DNA from: Nectonema munidae
Taxonomy: Eukaryota; Nematomorpha; Nectonematoida; Nectonematidae
Assembly (NCBI GenBank): GCA_030549495.1
Contig: JAUIRK010001056.1
Location: 310,001 to 374,000, forward strand
Direction of reading: 5' to 3'
Length of the DNA stretch: 64,000 bases
Part shown: positions 11,708-23,680 of the stretch, one piece after another
Numbering within the stretch: position 1 is the first letter of the stretch
Layout: each line of letters begins with the position of its first letter
The notes under the pieces: generated by a model
The model's input: the letters and a program-made list of their open reading frames with translations, nothing else
Database searches by the model: none
What the model was told of the DNA's origin: nothing
Program-made: the position numbers and the translations under genes

Positions 11708-13214
11708 TCATGCATGTGGTACCAAAGCAAAAAATTGAACTTTAAGACTGCAGTATTGGAGAGGGATATGAAACGATAACTCGTCCAGCAGCCTGTTGAG
11801 ATCTATCACGGGGCCGTTCTTGAGAACTTCGCTGACGTCACCAGCAGTCTCGCTGATTCGCGCCAACGTTTGAAAAGTCGTTGCGCTGCGTCCAGTCTCG
11901 AACTTGCCCCGCCACAGCTCACGTTTTGAGACGAAGGCGTTCACTTTGTCTCGATTTCCGATTATATCGAAATCCGCCCCCTGTAGCTTGCGGTTAAGCT
12001 CATTCAGGTGACTGAACATGTCCGCGAGAAATGCCAGCCTGCCCTAGAATGTCTCATCGGAAACCGCGGCTTTTAGATCATCTTTGTTCCTTTCTTCCAT
12101 AAATTGTGTAACTTCGGAGATCAAATGCACAAGGCGATTTAACATGTCGCCCTTCGACAACCAGCGCACGGAAGTGTGGAGCAGCAGTCCTTTGTAGTTG
12201 GATTCCATATCCTGGTACAACCGTCGAAATAGTTGACAGTTGAGGGCGTTCGCTTTGACAAAATTCACAATCCTGACTGCCATCTTAAGTGTTTCTTTGA
12301 ACGGTTGTGTCATCGTCCTTGATGCGAGCGCTTCTCGATCTATGATGCAGTGCTGGGTACCTTGGGATTCTTCTGCTACAGTAGTTTCGCGAATCCAGAC
12401 CTTGCACCCATCATAGCTGCATGACGTCGGCGGCTTGGGTTGTTGTTTCCAGTGGGTGGCAAAACAACAAGGCCTCTTTAATGTTTTGGTCTTGGGCGTA
12501 TCGAACGAAGAGAATTAGTTGAGACAAATTTGCCACATCCACGGACTCATCCAGCTGAATTGCAAAGACGGGAGAAGCTTTGACCTTTGCCAAGAGTTGC
12601 GACTTGATGTTGCACCACATGACAAAAATGATGAACTTGACAGTGTCGTTGGACATGGAAACTTGTTTCATCTTCGACACCGTAGATTCGCCAAGCAAAA
12701 TGCCAGCTCACGACACAAGGCATGAGCGTCTCTCCAATGCTATGTGGCTTCTTTGCCTTCGCCACCAGCAGAGAAACAGCATACGATGGGTATACTATCG
12801 CTTTAGACTCAGTTTGAAATTTTTCGCCCTGGTCCATCTTCATTTTCTTTAAGTAGTTTGCCTTCAATTCAAAAACTGCCTTTCTTTGCCAACGAACTCG
12901 GGATGTACATTCGAGAGGTGCTTCTTCAGTTGATGCGCTTTCATAGAATCATTGCTGAGTGTTTTGTGGCAAATGACGCACTGCGGCAGCTGCCCATTAC
13001 GCCCCTCCACAAACGTGAGGCCGTAGTCCATGTACTTGTTGTCGTACTCTCTTTTCGGCATCTTGATTTTTGGGATATGTATCTCTTGGATAATGATGAA
13101 ATAATAAATGAATAAGGTATCTGAAGAGAAATTAAATGAAAAGAAGGAAGTGACAATCATACGAGAGAGAAACAAAACACGAAAAACAGAAGTGACGTTG
13201 TGTTGTTTGGCCAA
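11708..13214 (-). pseudogene. ZBED/SCAND3-like hAT transposase, broken
   Basis: Five minus-strand frames in order make a hAT-type transposase of the kind related to vertebrate ZBED5/SCAND3. First comes a BED zinc finger (C-V-I-C-H-K with H-L-x3-H, about 12900-13060), then a region with AKAKKPHSIGETL, then FAIQLDESVDV, LLLHTSVRWLSKGDML and FLADMFSHLNELN-type motifs (partly by family expectation). Several frameshifts and stops separate the pieces, and the C-terminal dimerisation region is missing at 11700. G+C is clearly higher than in the surrounding DNA, which suggests a fairly recent arrival. No TIRs were found. A plain DNA-transposon relic, not a functional host gene. Confidence 0.82.
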
Positions 13215-13215
13215 T

Positions 13216-16200
13216 CAAATAATAATAATAATGGTACGTTTATTCCACTGATTTGATGTTTACATATCATAATTCGACATGGGTAGAACTGCTCGACAGG
13301 GTTGTGAATAAATGGTTGTGTTTTGCAAAGTATGACAGCATTTGGATGTAATCCTACTTATAAATATTAGATGTAAAATTTATAAAAAATAATTTAGACA
13401 ATTTTTTCTTTTTTGAGAGCGGTTACAATAACTTAAAGCTGGGGAAAACATTTTTTTTATTTATACCAAAGTAAGTTTTCAATATAATAAAAAAAAACTC
13501 TCAAAATAACCCAAAAAACATCTTAATGAACGATTTTGAGTTTTAAAAGCAGTATAACATTATTCTCGTTTTTTATTGTTGTACGACGTGCACCAACGTT
13601 TTCGAGTTTTATTTAGTGAAAAAATTACGAGTTTTGTCACGTAAAATGCAAGCGTTTTAGAAATCATAAAGTGTTTTACTCAAACAAACATTTGTGCTCA
13701 TTTGAACTTCAATTTGAAAGCTTTTTAGATGATTCTTAGTGTAATCAATCAGTGACATAACAAGAGTGCGGAAGAGCTCGATTCGCCTTTGCCCCCACAA
13801 TATATCCGTATTAAAATGTAGCATTCTCCTGAGCACGCGACAACAAATTCGTAGTTACACGGATGCACCGCTAATTAAGTAAAAAGTTCCTCGTTTTTAA
13901 AAATATAATATTCAATTCTTTTCATCGTAGCCAGTATTTTCTCAAAAAATAGAAAGTTTTTAAAATTTAGATATTACCCTTCGAAGCTATGATCAAATTG
14001 GTTGAGAGATAGTTTTTTCAAAGTTTGAAAATAAGTTTTAACACCATTTAAGAAGCTTATAATTTAATTATTCATGAATATTGCTGTTGATGCACGCGAC
14101 CACCTGTCTTTCTTTGGCTTGCACATTTTATATCTTTGCAGTTATTTTTCCATAAGTTTTCATCAGCTCATAACAATGTCATTTTCTTGACAACTAAATA
14201 CTAGTGATGGTATTCACCGAAAATTAACCGATTATTAACCAGTGAATAAGGTTGACTAATTTACCGTAACCGAACTGTAATTCACTGGTGAAATCATCTT
14301 GTAAAAGCTTTTTAAAAACGGTATTGCAAAAGAATATTTTCAAGCTCTGGTACTTGTAATTATGTTTTAATGAAATTGCGTTTCATTTTTTCCGCTTTCT
14401 TTACGGAAAATGTTTTGGAGCTTTTCATATTAGGATACATGATTAGGTAGACCTTTGGCACTCACTATTAGCGGTTATAGTAACGACATAATACTCAATT
14501 TCATATAATTTGACATCGCGCCCATACCATCCTTTAAATGAAGCCAGGAATATTACAAAAGTTACTAAGATTTTTAATATACACTTTAATGTTTCTCTTG
14601 TATCATGGAAATGACAAAAAAAAGGCAACATAAGTATACAAGGAATCTTACTCAACATTCTATAATATTTATAAGAAGTTAACGCACATATTGGGTGTTG
14701 ATTTGTATATATTCTACATATCAATTCTTATTACAAATGTTTATTTTTTACTCTTTTTTTTCATCATGTTTTTTCACATTTCTTTCACAATCAATTTCTA
14801 GAGATGCGCAACCGTAAAAATTTTTTACATCCTCTTAACATCTTCATCCGCATATCATTTTTTAAAAATAATAATAATCTTATTTTAGAAGGGAAAAACT
14901 TGTTTTTTGTATGTTCACAATTTCTATAAAGCGAGGATGTATGTATTGTATATATGGTAGGGAAATAATTTGCAAAGAGAGAACAATATTGAAAGAAGAC
15001 AGTTGATTTGTGTTTGCTTATTCAATATCAGTTGAGTGGATTGAAGTGAGTTGAAAATTCAGTCAGGTATTAAATTTAAAAAAAACAAGCAAAGAAAGGC
15101 TAGAGTATAAGACATATCATATATTCAGTTACAATTAATTGTATTATATACTGACATACATAAATAGTTAATGATCCGTATTATCGTCCGAGCAAAAACT
15201 CCTTCAGTTTTTTTAAAATTTTTCAAATTATGTTTCCTGGATTTTAATTGGTAGTGAGTTTTAATTTTTTTATAACTTTCTATGGTCGCTTACCACTGTT
15301 GGGCTTTTTACTCCATTTTGTTAATTCAATCTTATTTTTCTCCATGATGAAAATATATAACAAACAAAAAAATCTTCAGTTAATTAAAGTTAATTGTTAG
15401 TACTTTCGTTTTGTTTGTAAAAATTATTAAAAAAAATTATTTTTCTCTCTATTTTTGCCATTTTGAATGATCAAGTAACTTATGTAAATAAAACTTTACC
15501 GCTTGCAATGAATGTAAAACATCGAAGCTTTGAGTATAGTTGTGTGCTTCTAATCTTAGAGTGATATAAAGTACTTTGGGAGACTTTTATGATATTTGTT
15601 CAATGTTAGTTTTTTATACAAAGAGCACTAATAATTTAGATTAGCTTTAGGGTGTAGGAGCAAATGTATCCTTCAAATTAATATCAAAACAGGATAGTAA
15701 TAAGATATACATAACCATATAAGATTAAGATTAATAAGATTTTATTCGGAGGGAGGGGGAATTTGTCCTACACCCACATAGCACAATTTGAAAGTAAGTT
15801 AGAGAGGATTATTATCAATTGGTGTGAAGAAATGAGATAAAAACAATAAAGTAGTGAGGAAAGCTAAAAACTCCAAATAAAATCAAAATTAGCTTATTTT
15901 TAAAATGCACACTAAAAAAGTCCGTAGTGCACGAAACAGTATCATACTCCTCTTGCATAAAATTATGATTGGGATCATTTGAACACATGACAGGAGAGTC
16001 CATCACTGTTCTCACTCTACCGCAACAAAAAGGAAACAACTACAGTTCATACTATTACTGCCTGTGCAAATCTAATTCGAGAAAAAATACCTGTAAAGAA
16101 CAAACAAAACTTTATTGAATAAAGCATAAAATATAACAATTAAAATAAAATTTCCAAAGTTTAATTTGAACATATATTCAAATAGAGTTACATTTAGTTA

Positions 16201-16430
16201 GGGCACACTGAAAAAGAATGCTTTTCATTGTGAAATCAAACAAAACAGATTGCATCCTGTCTAAATCTATCACTGTCATAGACACATGGTGTGTAGACAA
16301 AATTTAAGAGCAGATCATAGATATAAAACTGCTCTACAACCGATGTAAAATACAAGATCAATAAATTTACGTATTCCTCATAGTTTTGATTGATATGATA
16401 TTGTTAGCCTATTTTTTATGCAACTTTGCA
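13216..16430. other. AT-rich, no assigned gene
   Basis: Mainly AT-rich sequence. Minus-strand frames at 14443-14724 and 15815-16039 have no motif I recognise; the second has a short Cys-containing stretch (MCSNDPNHNFMQEEYD) and might be an exon or transposon scrap. Confidence 0.3.
14203..14300. mobile_element. Fragment related to the 52.6-kb MITE
   Basis: TAGTGATGGTATTCACCG followed by repeated ATTAACCG-like motifs resembles the left end and interior of the MITE at 52600-52937. The opposite end is not evident. Confidence 0.4.
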
Positions 16431-16485
16431 AAACAAGAGGTTGAGGGGCGGATGAGGCCTTCAGAGCTGCGGTTGAGAGCCACTG
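16430..16485. mobile_element. hAT-like right terminus
   Basis: Inverted, the sequence starts CAGTGGCTCTCAACCGCAG, typical of Charlie-like hAT ends. No matching left end was found. Confidence 0.4.
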
Positions 16486-16687
16486 ACTAAATTAGCTATA
16501 CTATGTCGCCTAACTTCTTAATAAGACACAGAATACCCGAAAAAACAAAATCAGAATACCCAAAAAACAAAATCTCCTAAGCCAAAATGACGGAAACCCA
16601 AACTTTTAGAAATTTATAAAACACTTCATTTTATTAGGCAAATTTTAGTATTTTTATATATTATCACAATTTTTCTCTATTTTTAAG

Positions 16688-16866
16688 GGTATCTAATCAA
16701 AATTCCCGTAAGATAAAATCTCAGCAACCAAAATCCCCGAAAACTAAAATCCCCGCTACCAAAATCCCCTAAAACTAAAATCCCCGCTACCAAAATCTCC
16801 GAAAACTAAGGTAGCAGTGACTTAAATTTTTGGGGATTTTAGTAGAGGGGATTTTGACTAGGTACC
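16688..16866. mobile_element. 179-bp MITE with 9-bp target duplication
   Basis: Inverted ends GGTATCTAATCAAAATTCCC and GGTACCTAGTCAAAATCCCC. The nonamer ATTTTTAAG lies directly on both sides (16679-16687, 16867-16875). The interior repeats AAAATCCCCGCTACC-like units. A 9-bp duplication suggests the Mutator-like group. Relatives at 22606 and about 23535. Confidence 0.82.
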
Positions 16867-17471
16867 ATTTTTAAGCCATCCTCAGTTTTTTTATCAATGT
16901 TTATTTCAACGTATTCTTTTAACTTAGATTGAAATATTTCATATAATTAAACACTCAAAACTTTTATATACTTACTAAACTTGTAATTACAAATGAAGTG
17001 ATTAAAAATTTTTTTAGTATAACTACTAAAATGAACTTTGAATTACAAAATTCTTACGTTGTTTACAATTCTCTGAAAAGAATATTTGGAAAAAAGAGAA
17101 CAAATCGTAGTTACAAAATAATATCAAAAATCGTAAAGAATGTGAGTATGTAAAAAAGTGTAAAAATTTGAAACATGTTTGTTTCATTATTTTTCGACTC
17201 TCAGACACGTTTCCTGAGAAGTAAGTATTCCTGCAACAAATAGAATCAGTGATATCGCACTTTTAAAAAGTTTTTCCACTTTCAGTCCGAAAAAATTTTT
17301 TTTCCTATTTTTAACTTTTCATATATTGCATGTTCTTAAAATTATGTTTTGAAGACTTTTTTTTTAAAAAGTTTATTTTTCATGTTTTGGTCAAAAAAAT
17401 TTAAGTAATAAAAAAATCCTAAAATTTATTTGTATTATCAAAAATACAAAACTTTATTGAATGAAATAAAA

Positions 17472-18966
17472 TCAACGTTCATGGAATTGCTTGAAACAAT
17501 TTCTTTTTGTTGAACAACATAGAAAAATAAAGCAAGTCATACATCGAAACGAGGTCTTTGACTCCTGTTTTTTGAAACTACATAACTCGCATCTTCCTCT
17601 TTTTTCAACGGCTTCAACTAAATGTAATGGCGTAGATGTAATAACGTGTGATGTGCTCAAACTCTCTGGAATCTTCCTTTTTCTTGAGCAAAAATCAGAT
17701 GTTAATACTTTAATAATCTCCATTCTAAATTCAACCGAAGATAGACAAGCTTGATTTCTGTTGGTGAACGAGTTTTCAAATTTTTTTATATAAAATGTAT
17801 GAATTATTGATTTCAATTTCTAATAACTCAAAAAAGATTTTGTGATAATATTTTGTCTTTGATCTTCTTTCATTTTCATAATAAGATGACAGTTGTCCCA
17901 TCGTATCAACTCTTCCCATATATTTATTATACTCAGATACTTGGACACACACCTTTTCTTTTACTTTTGACTTCTTCCTCCTTTCTATAAACTTTGTTTC
18001 TTTTGGGTTTAAAAAATTTGACAAAACAAGCACAGACCTGTTGTCCATCAATTCGACAACTCCATAAGCACCAGAAACAAAGTATTCAATTTCTTCAATG
18101 TCTCCCATTTTCATCATTTTGTCTGGTAAAAAAAATTTCGGCATACCTTTGCGATTCTTTCTCACTGTTCCACAGGCATAAATTTTTTTTCCCAGCATAC
18201 AAATCACACTCAAAAAGATAACCAGACAAACTATCACAACGACACCAAAGCTTAAACCCCATTTTACAGGTTTATTTTTTATTAACTGTTTAGCAAAATG
18301 ATGTCCTTTGAACTTAATCATATGCTCATCCATTGATTGCTGATGAGTGGAAGTCATAGCTATTTGAAAAGCCTTATTGAAATGCTCAAATACCGTTCTA
18401 ACTTTATGAATTCTATCATGTTTTGGATCTGTAATAGGGAGACACTTACTATTGTCATTGTAATGTAGAACAGAACGTGTATACTTATAAAACAATACAT
18501 CTCTTTAAAATCAATTTCTCCTACAATTCCTTTTTGATTTATGTAAATTTTGGTTTGATTGAGTAAATCATGCGTCAAAATTACAAGTTTTCGAAAAAAT
18601 TTCATAACAATTCGTATTACTTATGTTTTCAATTTGATCATTTATCTTACCCCAACTTCTATAGGACAACGGTATGGAAAAACACTCAAATCTTTTTGTC
18701 CATGTAAAATCTCCAATTTCACGGTCTTGTGAAACAAAAGAAGTGTACTCTTTGTGATGAGAATCTACACTTTCAATCTCTTCTACTTGTTTTTCATCAT
18801 CTTCTTCCAAAAACTGCTGATACTCAAAATCCAAGTTGAAATTTTCATAATTTTCGCTTTCATCATCACCATTTTCGGGTAGGCGGCACTCTTCAATGCA
18901 ATCTCTTTTCACAATGAAACTACGAATCCGAGGCATACACAAAAATGAGAAGACACGTGAGTACAA
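17472..18966 (-). pseudogene. piggyBac transposase relic (family 1)
   Basis: Three overlapping minus-strand frames follow the piggyBac order. An acidic N-terminal segment (18966-18568) is followed by a core with the first catalytic Asp in QQSMDEHMIKFKG, then KPVKWGLSF, IYACGTVRKNRKGMPK, and the late motif YMGRVDTMGQLSSYY. A C-terminal Cys-rich ribbon follows (CELC...CMTC...CC, 17472-17600). The section between KWGLSF and ACGTVRKN is too short for the family and lacks the second catalytic region, so the copy is internally deleted as well as frameshifted. It could be the former transposase of the 11.4-kb interval. It is a different family from the copy at 44 kb. Confidence 0.8.
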
Positions 18967-19148
18967 TTAATCAAAAAATCTTATGGACTGTCAAAACTTT
19001 GTGCGTCTCTTTTCAATGTTGGCACCCTATTAGTGGTGCGCAAAATTTGTCCGCTCAAGTTCAGGAGTGGGCGTAAAGTGCCCCCCTCCCCCCTATTTTT
19101 CTCAGATATTAATAAGTTTTTAAAAATATTTTTAATGTTACATATATA

Positions 19149-20010
19149 TTTCAACTATGCTGAATTCAGTGGTGATGTCCATTTTTTTAATCAAAACCAA
19201 ACAAACCTGTCTAAAAATTGATCTAAATGTGACAGCTCATTTCAAAAAGAAACTTTTTATCTAAATAATTATATAAAGTTTTTTACACATGTATACCCAT
19301 TTTCAAATATGCTAAATTCAGTGGTGATATTCATTTTATATGAAAATCAATCAAACCTGTCAAAAAAGTGATTTACATATGACACCTCATCTCAAAAAAG
19401 AAACTTTTTATCCAAATAATTATATAATGTTTTTTACACATATACACCCATTTTCAAGCATGCTGAATTCAGCGATGATATTCATTTTTTTTTTTATAAA
19501 AATCAATTAAAGTTATCAAAGAATTGATTTATATATGATAGCTCATCTTAAAAAGAAACTTTTTATCTAAGTAATAATATAAAGTTTTTTACACATATAT
19601 ACCCATTTTTAAGCATGGGTAATTCAGTGGTGATATTCATTTTTTTATGAAAATTAATCAAAACTGTCAAAAAATTGATTTATCCCAAAAAGAAAGCATC
19701 AGGTACGGTTTTTTGAATTAGAGAATTACGTTTAATATAGAAACTATAGGGAGATGATGAAGTTCACCCTTTATATAGGCATTTTACACACATATACCCA
19801 TTTTCAAGTAGGTTGTGTTTACTGGTTATATTCCTTTTTTTTTTATAAAAAATTAGTCAAACCTGACAAAATAATTTAAATATGACAGCCCATGTCAAAA
19901 TTAAAATTTTTATTCTTATAAAAAGTTTTTTATACATTTCAAGTATGTAGAATTTAATGGTGATGTCATTTTTTTATGAAATCAATAAAACCTGTTAAAA
20001 AAATCGATAA
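19149..20010. repeat. Tandem array A, ~150-bp unit
   Basis: Between five and six diverged units. Each runs from a TGCTGAATTCAGTGGTGAT-like start through AATCAATCAAACCTGTCAAA and GACAGCTCATCTCAAAAAG to ACACATATATACCCATTTTC. The fourth unit carries an internal insertion of about 80 bp. Single units recur in myosin introns 18 and 24. No coding potential. A CCCTATTAGTGG motif at 19025, just before the array, resembles the interval ends but is not preceded by TTAA. Confidence 0.85.
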
Positions 20011-20939
20011 TTCACTCAAAATATTTCATTCTACAGTAACTTATGTAACTCGATAGGACCTCCATCTTTTTGGCTAAAAATTCGTTGGCTTGTTGTCTCT
20101 ACGTCATATTATAATTTACAGTATGTAATTTTGCTATTCATTCCATGATGATCCTTTCTTGGTAGCTCTTTTTTCATTAGTAATTTATATTCTTCAATGT
20201 ATGTTCGAAAATTTTTTTATAATGATAAAATTACTTTTTTCCTCTCTCAAAGATTTCTGATTAAAGAATCTTCTTATGTTCATTGTTCAATTACAAAAAG
20301 TTGTCCACGTTCTTCATCTAAAAAATTATTTCTTTGACGTAAAAGGAAAAAGATGGACAAATTCAATTTAAATAAAAAATATCTTGATAGTGACTAAATT
20401 CTCAAATATTGGCATCTGTGCAATTTTTGATAAATCTGACCTATTCTAAATTTTTAGATTTCCTACCGATCTTAGCTAAATGTTAATTGTAATCCTATAT
20501 GATAAGCTATAGATTTAAATATTTTTTATTTGTAAAAGAGGAACTTCTTTTTCACATTCAAAATCTTTTTGAAGCATCTATTATATAATTAAACCACTTC
20601 CTAGTTCATTTGAACATGGTAGATCTTCCATTTATTCAAGATACATATTTTTTTAAATTATTTGTTTTGATCACATGTTCTTTTTTAAATTAGTTTTCAA
20701 CTTGGTTCTTTCTCTCATACAAATTTTCAAAATATTTTATAATACGTATTGTTTATTTTTTTTTAATAAATATTTCATACTCAAGATGATTGTAGAAAGT
20801 ATTATAAGATAAAATATACAAAAAAAAAAGTATATTTTCACTATGCAGCCATTTTTTGATAATTCAATTGCCACTTCGAGATATTTTTTTAATCGTATTA
20901 TCCAAAATCCAGTACAGAAATAAAATAAGCATAGTGGAT
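20010..20939. other. Spacer between arrays A and B
   Basis: AT-rich non-coding sequence. The part at about 20110-20370 recurs in myosin intron 24 (about 35180-35375), sharing TGTAATTTTGCTATTCATTC and GGAAAAAGATGGACAAATTC. Confidence 0.7.
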
Positions 20940-21735
20940 TTGGTATAAAACAGATATTTTATTTTTTTGAAAATATTTTTGAAGACAGTATCTAGAAGTA
21001 AACCGCAAATCTGATTGAAGCTTTCAGATATTTTAAAACCATAAATGCCAAACCTGCGTCCAAAAATGAAACCAGCATCTTCCATTTGGCATAAAAACAG
21101 ATATTTTATTTAAATTTCAAAAATATTTCTGTAGACATTAGACGTAAATCGAACATTTGATTGACAATTTCAGACATTTAAAACCTCTAAATGCAAAAAA
21201 TAATTTCAGAAATTAAAATTATCATGGTCGAATTGGTATAAAAACATATATTTCATGTAAAATTAGAGAGAATATTTTGGGATATAGTTTTCAGACATAA
21301 ACCGCAAATTTGATTGACACTAGCAGTAAAACCTCTAAATGCGAAAACTGTGTTCAGAAATGAAATAATCATGATCTATTTGCTATAAAAACATATATTT
21401 CATGCAAAATTTGAATCAATATCTTTGAAAACAAATTTTAGAACTAAACGCAAATTTGATTGATACTTATAGGTATTTTCAAATTCACACTGCAAAAATT
21501 GAGTCCATAAATGAAACTAGCGTGGTTGATTTGGTATAAAAACATATATTTAGTTGTAAAATTTGAATGAATGTTTTTAGAGACAATTTTTAGAAGTAAA
21601 CCGCAAATTTGATTAACACTTATAAGGTATTTTCAAATCCTAAATGTAAAAAATGAGTCCATAAATGAAAACAGCATGACCGATTTATTATAAAAACATA
21701 TATTTTATGTAAAATTTGAAGGTATATTTTATTAG
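20940..21735. repeat. Tandem array B, ~148-bp unit
   Basis: About 5.3 diverged units, starting near 20940, 21087, 21234, 21382, 21532 and 21687. Each opens with GTATAAAAACATATATTTCA-like sequence, then AAACCGCAAATTTGATTG, and ends near CATGATCGATTTG. The array runs directly into the right inverted end. Confidence 0.85.
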
Positions 21736-22103
21736 ATACATTTTTGATCAATCAAAATTTTGATTGTCATTTTCTAAAAAGTAGCCATGATTATTGAAAA
21801 AATTAAATATATAAAGTGTTATGCGTTCCAAACTGTACATAATTATAAATTTTCAGGTATTATATAATATAGATCATAAGTTATAAGGTTAAATACAGAT
21901 AATGTCAAAATTTTGCTGAAAAATTTTAATTTTTGATTTTGATTGACAGTTTTGGACATGAAAGGGTCATTCAACTACCATGAAAATGGCTTCAAAAGAT
22001 GCAGAAATTTTAGGAAAAGTCACAAAATTTGAAGGGATATGATTCAGCCAATTTTCTACAATTAATTTTTTAGTGAAGGGGGGGGGGGTCAGCACTAATA
22101 GGG
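21687..22103. repeat. Right inverted end of the 11.4-kb interval
   Basis: Reverse-complement match to 10705 onward. Contains a long G run (about 12 G) where the left end has a short C run, so the tract has probably changed length. Ends at AATAGGG followed by TTAG. Confidence 0.75.
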
Positions 22104-22605
22104 TTAGATCTGAAGTGACATATGTTCGGTATAATTTGATGAACTACTGCTAGACATACTCTCTTTTGAGATTTCATAACTTGACGGATTGAATATTTAT
22201 GAAGTTTTCAAGTAGATGATTATTTTTATTTTCTGTTTTTCTTCTTTTAAATTTTGAATATATGCGCATAATGCACATTTGTTACTGGAAATATTTAACT
22301 AGCAAAATCCACAGAAAAAAAGTAAAAAAAAAATTAAAAAAAAGCGTTTAGGTTTAGTAAAAGATTTATTCTTTAAAACCTTTGGGTTTTCTAATTTCCA
22401 AACTCGAATTTTTTATGAACGGACACATATGTCCTCTTGGTCTTAAAGGGTTATAAGTATATAATATTTACTAACAAAATAACATTGCTATCAAAGAAAT
22501 ATTAAAAACAAAAGCCAGCCAGCCAGCCAAAATTTTGATCTATTTACAAAATTGGTTATCGCAGATTCTGACTAGGTTCCCCATAATTTAGGGTATAAAA
22601 TATCA

Positions 22606-22699
22606 GTATCTAGTCAAAGTAAGCGAAAACTAAGATCCTCGAATTTCGGATATTTTTATAGCGACGATTTTAGTTTACGGAGACTTTGACTTGAACCCC
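22606..22699. mobile_element. 94-bp MITE, 9-bp target duplication
   Basis: Same family as 16688-16866: begins GTATCTAGTCAAAG and ends CTTTGACTTGAACCCC. The nonamer AAAATATCA flanks both sides (22597-22605, 22700-22708). Confidence 0.75.
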
Positions 22700-22714
22700 A
22701 AAATATCATGTACA

Positions 22715-23530
22715 CAGGAAAAAACTATTTCAAGCACATGTGGTGGTAGCCTTGAAAACGGAGATTTAAGCGCATCTTGGTAAAAATAGCTAAAATGTAG
22801 GAGATTAAAGAAACACGGACATCATCATCACTCATTGCCTTCATCACAGCATCGGTGGCGATAGAATGGAATAAATATTCAAGAAGTGGATTTGTGCAAC
22901 ACGGCTAATAATGATGAAGCGACCTCAATTATACATATTACACCACTATCGTCACATGTGTGTGCGTATGTGAATTACGACGGCGATCACATTCACACTT
23001 ATTACAATTGATCTGCTCATCGCAAAAGCACAAAATGAGAGATGAAATGACGACGTCTCCATATTATTTCCGCACGTGGAACACATGTGTCTGATTCGTA
23101 TCATGTGTCTGTTGTGCTGTTGGTGTTGGCAATTTATTACGGTTTATGCAGAAGAGTTGTGTTGTATATGTGAGGATGCGTATAAGGGGAGAGAGCACAC
23201 GGAGTCCTGACGAAATACTTTTATTGCATTCATGATGATGACGATTGGCAATTGTAATAATCGCTTTCCTTAAATAGGCATCCCTCATTCATTTTGTAGC
23301 GACATCAATAGGACACGCTCTTTTTGCTTACGCCAAGCAGCCTCACTTTACTCTTTTTCTTTTTACGCATCTCTCGTTTTATTGTTCAGTCATACTCTCT
23401 CTCTCTATCTATCTCTTGTTGCGATTTATTCGATTGTAAGCATTCTGTTCCTTCTCTAACTTTTCATAGGTTATTATTAGCATGCTCCCTTGCACATATA
23501 ATCCCATTCCCCAGGTTTAAATCTAATAGC
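22715..23530 (+). promoter_or_regulatory. Candidate upstream control region of the myosin gene
   Basis: A stretch of higher sequence complexity and G+C than its surroundings, 1.2-2 kb before the myosin start. It has E-box-like CACATGTG sites (near 22965 and 23080), a TTAAATAGG AT-box at about 23271, and a donor-like ATT|GTAAGC at 23436 that could end an untranslated first exon. The acceptor at 24670-24671 before the start codon shows that an upstream leader exon exists somewhere. All of this is inference. Confidence 0.25.
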
Positions 23531-23534
23531 CGCT

Positions 23535-23680
23535 ATCTAGTCAAAAGAGAACTAAGATCCTCCTAAAACTCCGAAAAAGTCCCCCAAAACTAAGATAGCA
23601 GTGACTTTAGTTTTTGGAGATTTTGCTTTTCTAGTATTTTCGTATCGGGGATTTTGATTTTCAAGGATTTTGATTGGAAC
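23535..23680. mobile_element. Probable third copy of the 9-bp-TSD MITE family
   Basis: Contains GCTATCTAGTCAAAAG, ACTAAGATCCTCC and, inverted near the right side, AATCAAAATCC. The borders and duplication are not clear. Confidence 0.5.

Larger units (their letters stand above)
10705..22103. mobile_element. 11.4-kb interval with piggyBac-type inverted ends
   Basis: The left end reads TTAA-CCCTATATTAGTGG at 10701. The right end, inverted, reads CCCTATTAGTGCTGACC, flanked by TTAG in place of TTAA. Homology between the two ends continues for about 480 bp at what looks like 75-80% identity by eye. TTAA plus CCCT is the piggyBac signature, and a decayed piggyBac transposase lies inside at 17472-18966. 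The interval also holds a decayed hAT, two tandem arrays and a MITE. It is either one large element filled by later insertions or the outer ends of two related elements. A shorter derivative in myosin intron 24 has array-A remnant, spacer and right end in the same order, which favours a coherent right half. Confidence 0.55.

Noticed and set aside
19025-19045. CCCTATTAGTGG motif as a left end of a separate element
   Set aside because: Resembles the TIR of the 11.4-kb interval but is not preceded by TTAA, and homology stops after about 20 bp.
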